This document shows, one piece after another, positions 50,483 through 58,255 of a stretch of DNA of 64,000 nt (position 1 is its first letter; the number at the start of each line of letters is the position of its first letter). The notes under the pieces were generated by a model that saw only the letters and a program-made list of their open reading frames with translations, made no database searches and was not told the DNA's origin. Both the position numbers and the translations under genes were made by a program. Source of the DNA: Bacillota bacterium (GTDB lineage: Bacteria > Bacillota > Clostridia > Lachnospirales > Lachnospiraceae); assembly GCA_030526045.1 (NCBI GenBank), contig JAUNDN010000011.1, forward strand, positions 1-64,000, in the 5' to 3' direction.

Positions 50483-51170
50483 TCTTACGCAGCCTCCTCT
50501 CCAGTTTATCAAGCAAAATGGTCAAAATCTTAATAATCACAAAATAAATAACTGCTGCTCCGATTAGCGGCATAAAGGCCTCATAGGTTCTTGAAGAGAC
50601 CTGATTTGCCACTCTGGTCAGATCGGACAAACTCACATATCCCACAATTGCAGTTTCCTTAAGGAGAACGATAAATTCGTTTCCAATTGGAGGAAGCACA
50701 TTTTTGATTGCTTGCGGAATTACAATATAAATCATTGTTTGTGCCTTGGAAAGTCCAAGAGATCTTCCTGCTTCCGTCTGCCCCTTGTCTACTGCCAGAA
50801 TACCGGCTCTCACAATCTCTGCCACGTAAGCACCGCTGTTAATACCGAATGACAGGACTGCAACCAAAATGCCGTTCTTGCAGCTCTTCATAATGATAAA
50901 CCACATAATCAATAGCTGGAGAACAGAGGGCGTACCTCTGATAATGTCTATGTAGGCACCGGCGATTCTTGCCCAGATGGTCTTTTTCCCTGTTCTGGTC
51001 GTCGAAAGCTTCATCAGCGCAACCACCGTACCGATGGCAAGCCCCAGAATTGCTGCAAAAAGAGCAACCTTTAAGGTTACGCCAAGACCGCTCAAATAAA
51101 GCTTCCACCGATTCTCGGTAAGAAATGCCATCTCAAACATTTTACTGATCTTTTCAATCCATGCCTGCAT
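50469..51170 (-). CDS. Polar amino acid ABC transporter permease
   Basis: A 233-residue permease of the HisM/GlnP family with five or six helices. Motifs are [40 protein letters not shown] and [20 protein letters not shown] (the EAA contact). [20 protein letters not shown] is typical near the end. AAGGAA precedes the ATG. A stable hairpin (51194-51230) separates it from the binding-protein gene upstream. It works as a homodimer with the ATPase at 49760. Confidence 0.94.
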   Translation of the reverse strand: MQAWIEKISKMFEMAFLTENRWKLYLSGLGVTLKVALFAAILGLAIGTVVALMKLSTTRTGKKTIWARIAGAYIDIIRGTPSVLQLLIMWFIIMKSCKNGILVAVLSFGINSGAYVAEIVRAGILAVDKGQTEAGRSLGLSKAQTMIYIVIPQAIKNVLPPIGNEFIVLLKETAIVGYVSLSDLTRVANQVSSRTYEAFMPLIGAAVIYFVIIKILTILLDKLERRLRKSDNR

Positions 51171-51193
51171 ACTGTAGGTTCCTTTCTTCTTTA

Positions 51194-51230
51194 AAAGAGG
51201 ATAGCATTTTTTATTTATGCTATCCTCTTT
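51194..51230 (-). terminator. Intra-operon hairpin after the binding-protein gene
   Basis: A perfect 14-base-pair stem, AAAGAGGATAGCAT (51217-51230 on the minus strand) with ATGCTATCCTCTTT (51194-51207), nine-base loop, then TTAAAG. Probably partial termination or 3' end protection, which favours the binding protein over the permease. Confidence 0.65.
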
Positions 51231-51286
51231 GATGCTTACCCTTATCGTCTGAAACTGTTCATTCCGCGTGAAGACCGTTCGAATTG

Positions 51287-52141
51287 TTATTCTGCTTCGA
51301 TATAGGTCTTAACCAGTTCATCAAAGGTTCCGTCAGCCTTGATCTCCTCCAGTGCCTTATTTACCTGTTCAACCAGTGCTGCATCTCCCTTGGGCATTGC
51401 AATTGCATACTGCTCAGGCTCAAAATCGAACTGTGCACCGTCAACAGCTGTAATCTGGCCTTCAAACTTGCCTTCAAATACCAGTGCAGGATTCTTATCA
51501 ATGATGACACATTCCACTCTTCCGTTAATCAGATCATTGACCGCATCAACAGCCTTGTTGTACCGGGAGACGGTAGCGCCTTCAATATCACTTGCAATGA
51601 AATCACCTGTTGTTCCTAACTGAACACCGATTGCCTTATTCTTAAGGTCATCAGCTGTTGCAATTTCAGAACCCTCAGGAAGGATCACGTACTGAACTGC
51701 TTCATAATAAGAATCGGAAAAATCTACACTTTCCTTTCTCTCATCTGTTACAGTCATACCTGCGATTGCAACATCGATCTTGCTTCCGATAGAAGAAATC
51801 AGGGAAGCGAATTCCATGTTTTCAACCTCTACTGTTACACCAAGCTTCTCACCGACTGCCTTAATCAGAGCAATGTCAAAGCCATCCGGTTCTCCATTGT
51901 CATCCACATACTCAAAAGGCGGGAATTCAGCATTTGTACCAACGGTAAGTACGCCATCAGACAAAGCTTCGGAAACTGCTGCTTCTGTAGTTTCGGTTGC
52001 TTCTTCTGTTTTTTCAGCTGCCTCTGTGGTACCTGCAGCTTCTGTTTCTTTTGTTGTTTCTGCTGTCTTACTGCTACCGCAAGCTGTAAGCAGACTCATT
52101 GTCATTACTGTTGCCAGTAATACTGCTAATAATTTTTTCAT
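51287..52141 (-). CDS. Polar amino acid-binding lipoprotein
   Basis: A 284-residue cluster F binding protein with a lipobox (LTAC, C20) and a Thr/Glu/Ala-rich linker of about 35 residues. The core has VLTVGTNAEFPPFEYVDDNG, GFDIALIKAVGEKLGVTVEV, IAGMTVTDERKESVDFSDSY, IGVQLGTTGDF and DALVEQVNKAL-type ends. It binds polar amino acids outside the cell and feeds the permease. GAGGAG precedes the ATG at 52141; nine codons of open frame upstream lack a ribosome binding site. First gene of the transporter operon. Confidence 0.93.
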   Translation of the reverse strand: MKKLLAVLLATVMTMSLLTACGSSKTAETTKETEAAGTTEAAEKTEEATETTEAAVSEALSDGVLTVGTNAEFPPFEYVDDNGEPDGFDIALIKAVGEKLGVTVEVENMEFASLISSIGSKIDVAIAGMTVTDERKESVDFSDSYYEAVQYVILPEGSEIATADDLKNKAIGVQLGTTGDFIASDIEGATVSRYNKAVDAVNDLINGRVECVIIDKNPALVFEGKFEGQITAVDGAQFDFEPEQYAIAMPKGDAALVEQVNKALEEIKADGTFDELVKTYIEAE

Positions 52142-52231
52142 AATACTTCTCCTCTTTTCCTCATGCATAAATATACACTTTGTTTAAACACTACGAGTCT
52201 AACACGTTCATTGGGTAAAATCAAGATTTTT

Positions 52232-54127
52232 TTAGCCAATGACCACAATCATTTCCCTGCAAAGATATACTGCAGTTCTCTGGTTTTCACTGCATACCAG
52301 CAGCTCCTCCCCTTCCTTTCTGCCAATCAGAAAAAGGCCGGGCTTAATGCAATACCTGTTTGTATAGGCATGCTCAATCATTTGTTCTGATATGGTAATT
52401 GCATAGCCATCCTCCTCCAGTCTGACCATACATCGGCCCAGATAAAGCATCCTTCCTTCACCATCATCATTATATATTTTTACGCTTCTTCTAAGATACC
52501 AGAGTAAAAAAAGAGTTCCTGCAGTTAACGCAAATGCTCCAAAGGCAAGCGTTACCATTTTCACCACGGGATTTGTAAATATCCCTCTTTCCTTCTTTAC
52601 TGTTTCCGGATTCAAAGCAACATCATTTACCGCTGACAATTCAGGCAGTGTCTCCGTTTTCTTAGTAACTGTGAGCCTTTCCGGTGAATGCTCCGGTGAT
52701 GCTGCGGCTGTTTCTTCTATTTCCCTTTTAGGCAAACGTTTTACAGCTTCTTCTCCTTCACTTATGGCATCCCCCTGTTGATTATCGGCCAGATCATTCT
52801 TACGATCCGGTGTTGCCTTCGGAGTGGGGATAGGTTCCCTGCTCCCCTCATCCGGATTTTCTTCCGGTTCTTCAGTTGCATTCTCAGACTCCCCTTCAGA
52901 ATCTACCGGTGCCGTAGGCGTTGGGGTCTCGTCACCTCTTCCAGGAGTCGGCGTCCCCCGGTTTTCACCGGGCGTAGGCGTTTCTTTTCCCGGTGAAGGT
53001 GTATTTACTCCCGCTTCCTTATAAATGTTGTCCACTGTAATTCCGCTGCGAAGACCGCTCTCATCTACATCCCTGTTTTCCAGCTTCACTTTCACAGAAT
53101 AGTCTCCGTTTTCCGACACCTCGATGCGCTCTCCCTGTCCGATCTGTCTGCCTTCCTCGTCGTACCAGACATAGGGATTATCACTTAAGATCAGCCGCCC
53201 TCCTGTCAGGTCTTCAATTCTGACATAAATGTCAACTTTATCCTTTTCCCCTTCCGTCTCGTTGGTAACAATCAGCTTACCACATGGAACACTCTCGTCA
53301 ATCCCACAGTTTTTGCCATATCCCTCCACGCTCTTCTGGCAGGTACATGCATAGTAATCGACACTTGTGTCATTCTTGTTACATCCGGTTTCGTAAAGCT
53401 CAATATCCTGCTCCGTCTTTGGGCAGGAAAGCTCATATCCAACCGTATCTCCTTCATTCATCCCACATATGAGTTTCTGATAGCCATGGTACCTCGGTGA
53501 ATAAATGCCACAGATCTGGCAGTAAACCAGTTCAAGGCTTTCTTCCCCCTTCCCGCAGTCCATGTGTGTTGCGGTCCCCTCTGTCCTTTCATAGGTTGTC
53601 TGGGGATGGTCAAAGCAGTCATCGGTAAAGGTTTCCAGTACATTTCCTTTTGCATAATATACCGTACAGATTGCCCCTTCATAACAGCTGTCATCATGAG
53701 CGTGTGTAATTGCAGTATAGCATTCTCCGCCTGACTGTTCGTCCCCCTCATGTACATGATACACAGGCTGATTATAGCAGCCTCCTTCTTCCTGTGAATT
53801 TCCTAGGTGTGTATGGTAGACCGGTGCTCCAAAGCATTCTCCTCCATCTGTCTCATTTCCCTGATGAACATGAGGAATTGCTTCCTGGTAGCAGCCGCCT
53901 CCCGAAGCTGCACTTCCAATATGCTTATGATAGATATCCGTAACAACCGTTCTTGGTGCTGATCCGTTGCTGTGCGGCAATTGGGAAGTACCACTCTCAC
54001 CGTGAGCCGCCAGCGTCATTGACATGCTCAGCATAAGAATTGCAGCCGGCACAGCCAGCCTCCTGAAATGCTTACTTTTTTTGTATACCTTGATTTGGTT
54101 TTTTCGCTTAATAATCCGCTTTTTCAT
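52232..54127 (-). CDS. Surface protein with 19-residue HxH...C repeats
   Basis: A 631-residue membrane-anchored surface protein of unknown function. A signal peptide (about 23-43) is followed by five tandem 19-residue repeats: HKH 67-69 with C79, HVH 86-88 with C98, HTH 105-107 with C117, HVH 124-126 with C136, and a shorter HAH 142-144 with C148. Consensus is about YHxHxGxxxxGGxCYxxP. A Cys-rich region follows (about 150-285) with many C-x2-C and C-x4-C spacings. Then come an Ig-like beta segment (about 290-360), a Thr-Pro-rich stalk (about 370-500), a helix (523-545) and an 86-residue cytoplasmic tail. The histidines and cysteines suggest metal or heme binding. AAAGGA precedes the ATG. Single gene; convergent with none. 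Confidence 0.82.
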   Translation of the reverse strand: MKKRIIKRKNQIKVYKKSKHFRRLAVPAAILMLSMSMTLAAHGESGTSQLPHSNGSAPRTVVTDIYHKHIGSAASGGGCYQEAIPHVHQGNETDGGECFGAPVYHTHLGNSQEEGGCYNQPVYHVHEGDEQSGGECYTAITHAHDDSCYEGAICTVYYAKGNVLETFTDDCFDHPQTTYERTEGTATHMDCGKGEESLELVYCQICGIYSPRYHGYQKLICGMNEGDTVGYELSCPKTEQDIELYETGCNKNDTSVDYYACTCQKSVEGYGKNCGIDESVPCGKLIVTNETEGEKDKVDIYVRIEDLTGGRLILSDNPYVWYDEEGRQIGQGERIEVSENGDYSVKVKLENRDVDESGLRSGITVDNIYKEAGVNTPSPGKETPTPGENRGTPTPGRGDETPTPTAPVDSEGESENATEEPEENPDEGSREPIPTPKATPDRKNDLADNQQGDAISEGEEAVKRLPKREIEETAAASPEHSPERLTVTKKTETLPELSAVNDVALNPETVKKERGIFTNPVVKMVTLAFGAFALTAGTLFLLWYLRRSVKIYNDDGEGRMLYLGRCMVRLEEDGYAITISEQMIEHAYTNRYCIKPGLFLIGRKEGEELLVCSENQRTAVYLCREMIVVIG

Positions 54128-54175
54128 GAATGTTTTTCCTTTCTGCTACAAATTATATTCTTCATTGCTTCTAAA

Positions 54176-54210
54176 GAAAAAAACTGCCCGTGGAAATTCC
54201 ACAGACAGTT
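54176..54210 (-). terminator. Terminator of the acyltransferase gene
   Basis: On the minus strand AACTGTCTGTGGA pairs with TCCACGGGCAGTT (54198-54210 with 54182-54194) with one G-T mispair, followed by seven T residues. Confidence 0.85.
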
Positions 54211-54282
54211 CACTTGTCTTAATTCTTCTTCATTCATTTGGATTCTAAGCGGTAAGTGGACTAAGCATAGCATAGGAAATGA

Positions 54283-55434
54283 TCACTTGTCAATCTCTCC
54301 CCCTGCAATTTTTTTCTCCCGATTACCCTTTCCCTCAAAAAACTGTAATATCCTGCTCCCGCTCTGCTGCTGAAGCCAGGCAATAAACAGCGGAAACGCT
54401 ATCCCCACCAGTAAATAGATCCACTTGCTTGCCTCCGATCCGCCGGCAAGATATACAAAATTCACTTCGCTAAAGAACAGTTCCCTGTCAAACTCTGTGC
54501 AAAGCGGTGTCAAAATACTCAGCAGATAATAAAAGCCCTTCACCAGCATGAACCCTGCCACATGATGCATCATGATGGCATAGGTATTTCTTCCTATGTG
54601 AATCATTTTTCGGGATAAGTACGGCATCCTACACACAATTTTGGATATTCGCAGCCAAAAAGCAATTCCTGTCATCACGGTAAGATAAGGCACTATCGGC
54701 CCACTGGAAAAGCTGGTTACCCATACCGCACTGAACGCCAGTCCACCGCAAAATATAGTAATTAAAACCTGAATTCCCATCACAAGCAATAAGTACGGAC
54801 CGTCCTCCATCGTATCATGCTGCTCCAATTTTTCACGGTAAATTCTTCCCATCTGAAATCCGGGCATCATAAAAAGCAGCCTTCCCGGAAGCTTGTAATA
54901 CCCCCAGACATGTCCTCCGATCGCAAGATACACGGTAAGGATTCCCGCGACCAGACATCCGGCAAAAATCAGCCACTCATAATTTAGGTGCAGAAGAGAG
55001 AGCACCTTTCGCATGATCACATTAAGTACCTCCTGCATGAACAGCACCGGTACGAACCAAGCGGGAAAATTGTACATAAACTGATGCCCATCTAAGAACG
55101 GAGACAGAAACAACGTTTTTAGGGATAGCTCCCCACCAATGGAGAAACCGGCTCCATGGAGTAATTCTGACAGTATTCCGTAAAACAGATTCCACACAAA
55201 ATACGGAACTAAAAGCGTCAGACACTTTCCCCACAGGTAACCCAGAATGTTTTCCTCAGCTTCCTTTTTATAAAAATAGCCGGAAACAAACAAAAAAATG
55301 AAAACATGAAAGGAATAATAAGGGAACAATCCTCCCAGATCAAAAAGATTATAGCCAAGATGTCCTGCCACAACCAGGATAATTCCCACAGCAGACAGCA
55401 CCCTGAATTCACGATTTTCCTTGTAAAGTACCAT
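54283..55434 (-). CDS. Acyltransferase-3 family membrane protein
   Basis: A 383-residue protein with about ten helices of the acyltransferase-3 (OafA/WecH/fucose acetyltransferase) type. The N-terminus NREFRVLSAVGIILVVAGHL has the conserved R-...-H, and YYSFHVFIFLFVSGYFYKKE carries the second His. FYGILSELLHGAG and RKMIHIGRNTYAIMMHHVAG follow. These proteins O-acylate cell-surface sugars or lipids. I choose the start MVLYKENREF at 55434, with GGGGGA five bases upstream; 38 more residues are open upstream. It is divergent from the lipoprotein at 55583. Confidence 0.86.
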   Translation of the reverse strand: MVLYKENREFRVLSAVGIILVVAGHLGYNLFDLGGLFPYYSFHVFIFLFVSGYFYKKEAEENILGYLWGKCLTLLVPYFVWNLFYGILSELLHGAGFSIGGELSLKTLFLSPFLDGHQFMYNFPAWFVPVLFMQEVLNVIMRKVLSLLHLNYEWLIFAGCLVAGILTVYLAIGGHVWGYYKLPGRLLFMMPGFQMGRIYREKLEQHDTMEDGPYLLLVMGIQVLITIFCGGLAFSAVWVTSFSSGPIVPYLTVMTGIAFWLRISKIVCRMPYLSRKMIHIGRNTYAIMMHHVAGFMLVKGFYYLLSILTPLCTEFDRELFFSEVNFVYLAGGSEASKWIYLLVGIAFPLFIAWLQQQSGSRILQFFEGKGNREKKIAGGEIDK

Positions 55435-55547
55435 ATTGTCCCCCGTCACTCTGCTTTCCATACCTTTTTGCTTACAAATTGCCCTACATGAATGATCTTT
55501 TTTATTATATGTCAACCCCATTCGATTTTCAACGAAAGAAAAAAGCA

Positions 55548-55576
55548 TTGCACAAAGCAGGGAAAAATTTTACAAT
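55548..55576 (+). promoter_or_regulatory. Promoter overlapping the lipoprotein start
   Basis: TTGCAC (55548-55553), a 17-base spacer and TACAAT (55571-55576). The -10 ends only six bases before the ATG at 55583, so transcription would start at or beside the start codon. Confidence 0.5.
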
Positions 55577-55582
55577 AGCTGT

Positions 55583-56638
55583 ATGAAAACAATATTACAC
55601 AATCGAACCTTATTTTTGAAGAAATTATGCATTCTTCCGGTAATTGCCTGGACAGTGCTTTTCTTAACAGCCTGCACTCACCTACGACCCGAACCAGAAA
55701 CAGCTTATGTGCCTGACAACTATCTGGCAGTTTCCGAACCGATTGATTTTGACAAAGCAAGCCTGAATACCATTCCCAACAATTCCTTTTCCACGCTGAG
55801 TGTCCCTACCTATATTACAAAGGTAGATAATAACTACTTTATCGTGGACTGCTACAATGATCAGGTGATTTACCATGACAATCTAAATGATCCGCTCTAT
55901 GAATGGCAGGTTATGACAAACGATATTTCTAAGGGACATACCCTTGCAAGTGATGGTCTGGTTTATCTCATCGATGACACGGAAAACAACCGGATTCTGG
56001 TCATGGAAAAGGATGTAAACGAAAACGGTGCAGAAATCTTTATTCCCACGCAGGAGTTTACCGGCATTGGTAACAGACCGCACTATATCATTTATGATGC
56101 CTATACGGATACCTTTTATGCCTGGAGTTCCCAGAGTGGCGAAATGTATCTTTTCCGCCATCCGGAAAATGACTCCCGAATGTATCTAACTGAAATACGC
56201 CGGATTCCATCCCTTAACAACATCTATGTCCGTTCCTTTACCATTGTGGAGGACCGCATTTATTTCGTATCCGGCAATTCCAGCATTATTGAAGCTGATC
56301 TGTACACCTTTGAAATTCAAAAGGAATATCCGGTTCCCGATCAGCTTGCAGGAATGATCCAGCTTACCCCCATCGGTGATTATTACTACATCACAATTTC
56401 TACCGATGTTACCGGCAATCAGGATTATGCTACCATGATACGGGTTAAAAATCTGAAGGATCTTATTTCCGGTAATTACGAGGATGTATACTGTCACTTT
56501 ATCGGGGGCGGTACTCCTTACTATATCACGCAGATTGAGGATACCTGGTATCTGACAGAGCACCGGATTCCCGGTCATTCCATCTGGAGTTTTAAAGTAG
56601 AGGATAACGAAATAACTGGTGTTACTACAATATATTAA
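55583..56638 (+). CDS. Lipoprotein with beta-propeller-like repeats
   Basis: A 351-residue lipoprotein (signal peptide to LTAC, C31). The mature part has repeated blocks ending in aromatic or Gly turns: TYITKVDNNYFIVDCYNDQV, IYHDNLNDPLYEWQVMTND, GLVYLIDDTENNRILVMEKD, RPHYIIYDAYTDTFYAWSSQ and YYITISTDVTGNQDYATMIR. These look like blades of a beta-propeller. No catalytic motif is visible. No Shine-Dalgarno lies before the ATG, and the promoter is at the start codon, so the message may be leaderless. It is followed 73 bp later by a GT39-like protein and may act with it at the surface. Function unknown. Confidence 0.78.
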   Translation: MKTILHNRTLFLKKLCILPVIAWTVLFLTACTHLRPEPETAYVPDNYLAVSEPIDFDKASLNTIPNNSFSTLSVPTYITKVDNNYFIVDCYNDQVIYHDNLNDPLYEWQVMTNDISKGHTLASDGLVYLIDDTENNRILVMEKDVNENGAEIFIPTQEFTGIGNRPHYIIYDAYTDTFYAWSSQSGEMYLFRHPENDSRMYLTEIRRIPSLNNIYVRSFTIVEDRIYFVSGNSSIIEADLYTFEIQKEYPVPDQLAGMIQLTPIGDYYYITISTDVTGNQDYATMIRVKNLKDLISGNYEDVYCHFIGGGTPYYITQIEDTWYLTEHRIPGHSIWSFKVEDNEITGVTTIY

Positions 56639-56710
56639 TCAAAATCTACTTATATATATGTTAATTAATTATATCTAAATTTAATTACCGTAGTAAGAAA
56701 GGAACTACTT

Positions 56711-58255
56711 ATGAAAAAAACCGGTCAGGGAATTACCCTTACGATTCTTATATCCTGCCTCCTGATTGCAGTCCTGCAGGGAAGCAGCTTCTTCTATGCT
56801 CCCCATTACACAAAGGTACTGGTACTTTCCCTCCTGTTTTTGGGATATCTTGGTGTTTTGATTTATCTGAAGCTTTCGGGGCGTCTTGGCGAAAATACAA
56901 TTGTATTTATGATGATCCTGTTGGGAGTTCTGCTTCGTGGCGGATATGTTCTGTTGTCCGGTCTTTACGAGCGTCAGCATGATGCAGGCGCTTACACCGG
57001 TATGGGCACGGATTTTGTAAACCCCGGTCATATCGGCTACATAGAATATATTTACAAATTTCATAAGCTGCCCGATATCAACCCCTATGAGCTTTTTGCC
57101 TACTATCATCCCCCACTCCACCATATCATTTCTTATATCTGGCTTCAGGTTAACATCTGGCTTGGCGCGGCTGAGGAGCTTGCCTTTGAGAATCTGCAGA
57201 TCGTTACCCTTTTGTATTCCTGCCTGTGTATGAGCGTTACATGGAAGATTCTGAAGGCTCTTGACATAAAAGGAAATGGTCTCTATATCGGTCTTGCATT
57301 CATGGTATTCCATCCGGCTACCATTGTCATGGCGGGAAGTGTCAATAATGATATGCTGACGATTTTATTCATGTGCCTGATTATTCTGGAGTCAATCAGG
57401 TGGATTCAAAACAAGAATCTTGCCGGCATGATCCGCCTTGCTCTTTACATAGGCTTCGGCATGATTACCAAGCTGAACTCAGCAGTACTCGCCATTCCGC
57501 TTGGTATCATTTTCATAATGCACTTTGTCAGTGTGATTCGTTCCAAAGACAGAGGAAACATTTTGAATTGGATTAAGAATTACTGTATTTTTGCGGTCAT
57601 TGTCATTCCGATCGGTCTTTCCTGGATTGTGAGGAATCTGATCCGCTTTGGGGAAAAGCCCGGCGTTCCTGTTCCGGGAGAAACCTCTCCCATGTATACG
57701 GAAACCTTTTCCCTCTGGAGCAGACTTGGTATTCCCTCTCTTGCTGACTGGAACTTTTCGTTTCCTTTCCATCCGATCAGCGCCAAAGCATGTTGCAACA
57801 CCTGGGTCATCATGTTCCATACCTCCCTTTTTGCGGAGGAGTACCCGACTGATCTGCCTGATATTCTCCTGGTAATGTGTCAGATCACCTTCTTTATGGC
57901 AGTGATTTTTGGAATAATAACAGTCGTTTTGTTATTTGCAGTTCTTTTGAATAAGAAAACAAACAGAGAAATTTTTCTCTTCCTGCTGACCGGCTATGTC
58001 ATCATGCTGATTTCCTTTGCCGCATTCGTTATCATTTATCCTTATACCTGCAGCAGCGATTTCCGCTATGTTGCGATCTGTCTGGTGTACATCTCCATTG
58101 CACTCGGGCTCGGCAATAAATACTATTTAGAGACACCCGTTATTTCAAAGAATCTGTCTAAAGCAGCACCTATCTGCATGCATATCATCAATGCCGGTAT
58201 CGTAACGCTCCTCACCTTCATTACGGTAATTTATCTGTTCTGGGGACGTTGGTAG
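56711..58255 (+). CDS. GT39/ArnT-like membrane glycosyltransferase
   Basis: A 514-residue membrane protein of about 12 helices with GT-C features. The first outer loop carries an acidic pair in ERQHDAGAYTGMGTDFVNPG. LPDINPYELFAYYHPPLHHI is the PMT/ArnT HPP-type motif, and HPATIVMAGSVNNDMLTILF and MITKLNSAVLAIPLG are conserved further along. Such enzymes use polyprenyl-phosphate sugars and glycosylate proteins or lipids outside the membrane. AAGAAAGGAAC precedes the ATG. It shares a strand with the lipoprotein upstream. Its last 35 bp overlap the convergent TetM-like gene. Confidence 0.84.
   Translation: MKKTGQGITLTILISCLLIAVLQGSSFFYAPHYTKVLVLSLLFLGYLGVLIYLKLSGRLGENTIVFMMILLGVLLRGGYVLLSGLYERQHDAGAYTGMGTDFVNPGHIGYIEYIYKFHKLPDINPYELFAYYHPPLHHIISYIWLQVNIWLGAAEELAFENLQIVTLLYSCLCMSVTWKILKALDIKGNGLYIGLAFMVFHPATIVMAGSVNNDMLTILFMCLIILESIRWIQNKNLAGMIRLALYIGFGMITKLNSAVLAIPLGIIFIMHFVSVIRSKDRGNILNWIKNYCIFAVIVIPIGLSWIVRNLIRFGEKPGVPVPGETSPMYTETFSLWSRLGIPSLADWNFSFPFHPISAKACCNTWVIMFHTSLFAEEYPTDLPDILLVMCQITFFMAVIFGIITVVLLFAVLLNKKTNREIFLFLLTGYVIMLISFAAFVIIYPYTCSSDFRYVAICLVYISIALGLGNKYYLETPVISKNLSKAAPICMHIINAGIVTLLTFITVIYLFWGRW

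Noticed and set aside
52196-52250. Hairpin overlapping the stop of the repeat surface protein as a terminator
   Set aside because: CATTGG and CCAATG arms can pair, but no T tract follows on the minus strand.
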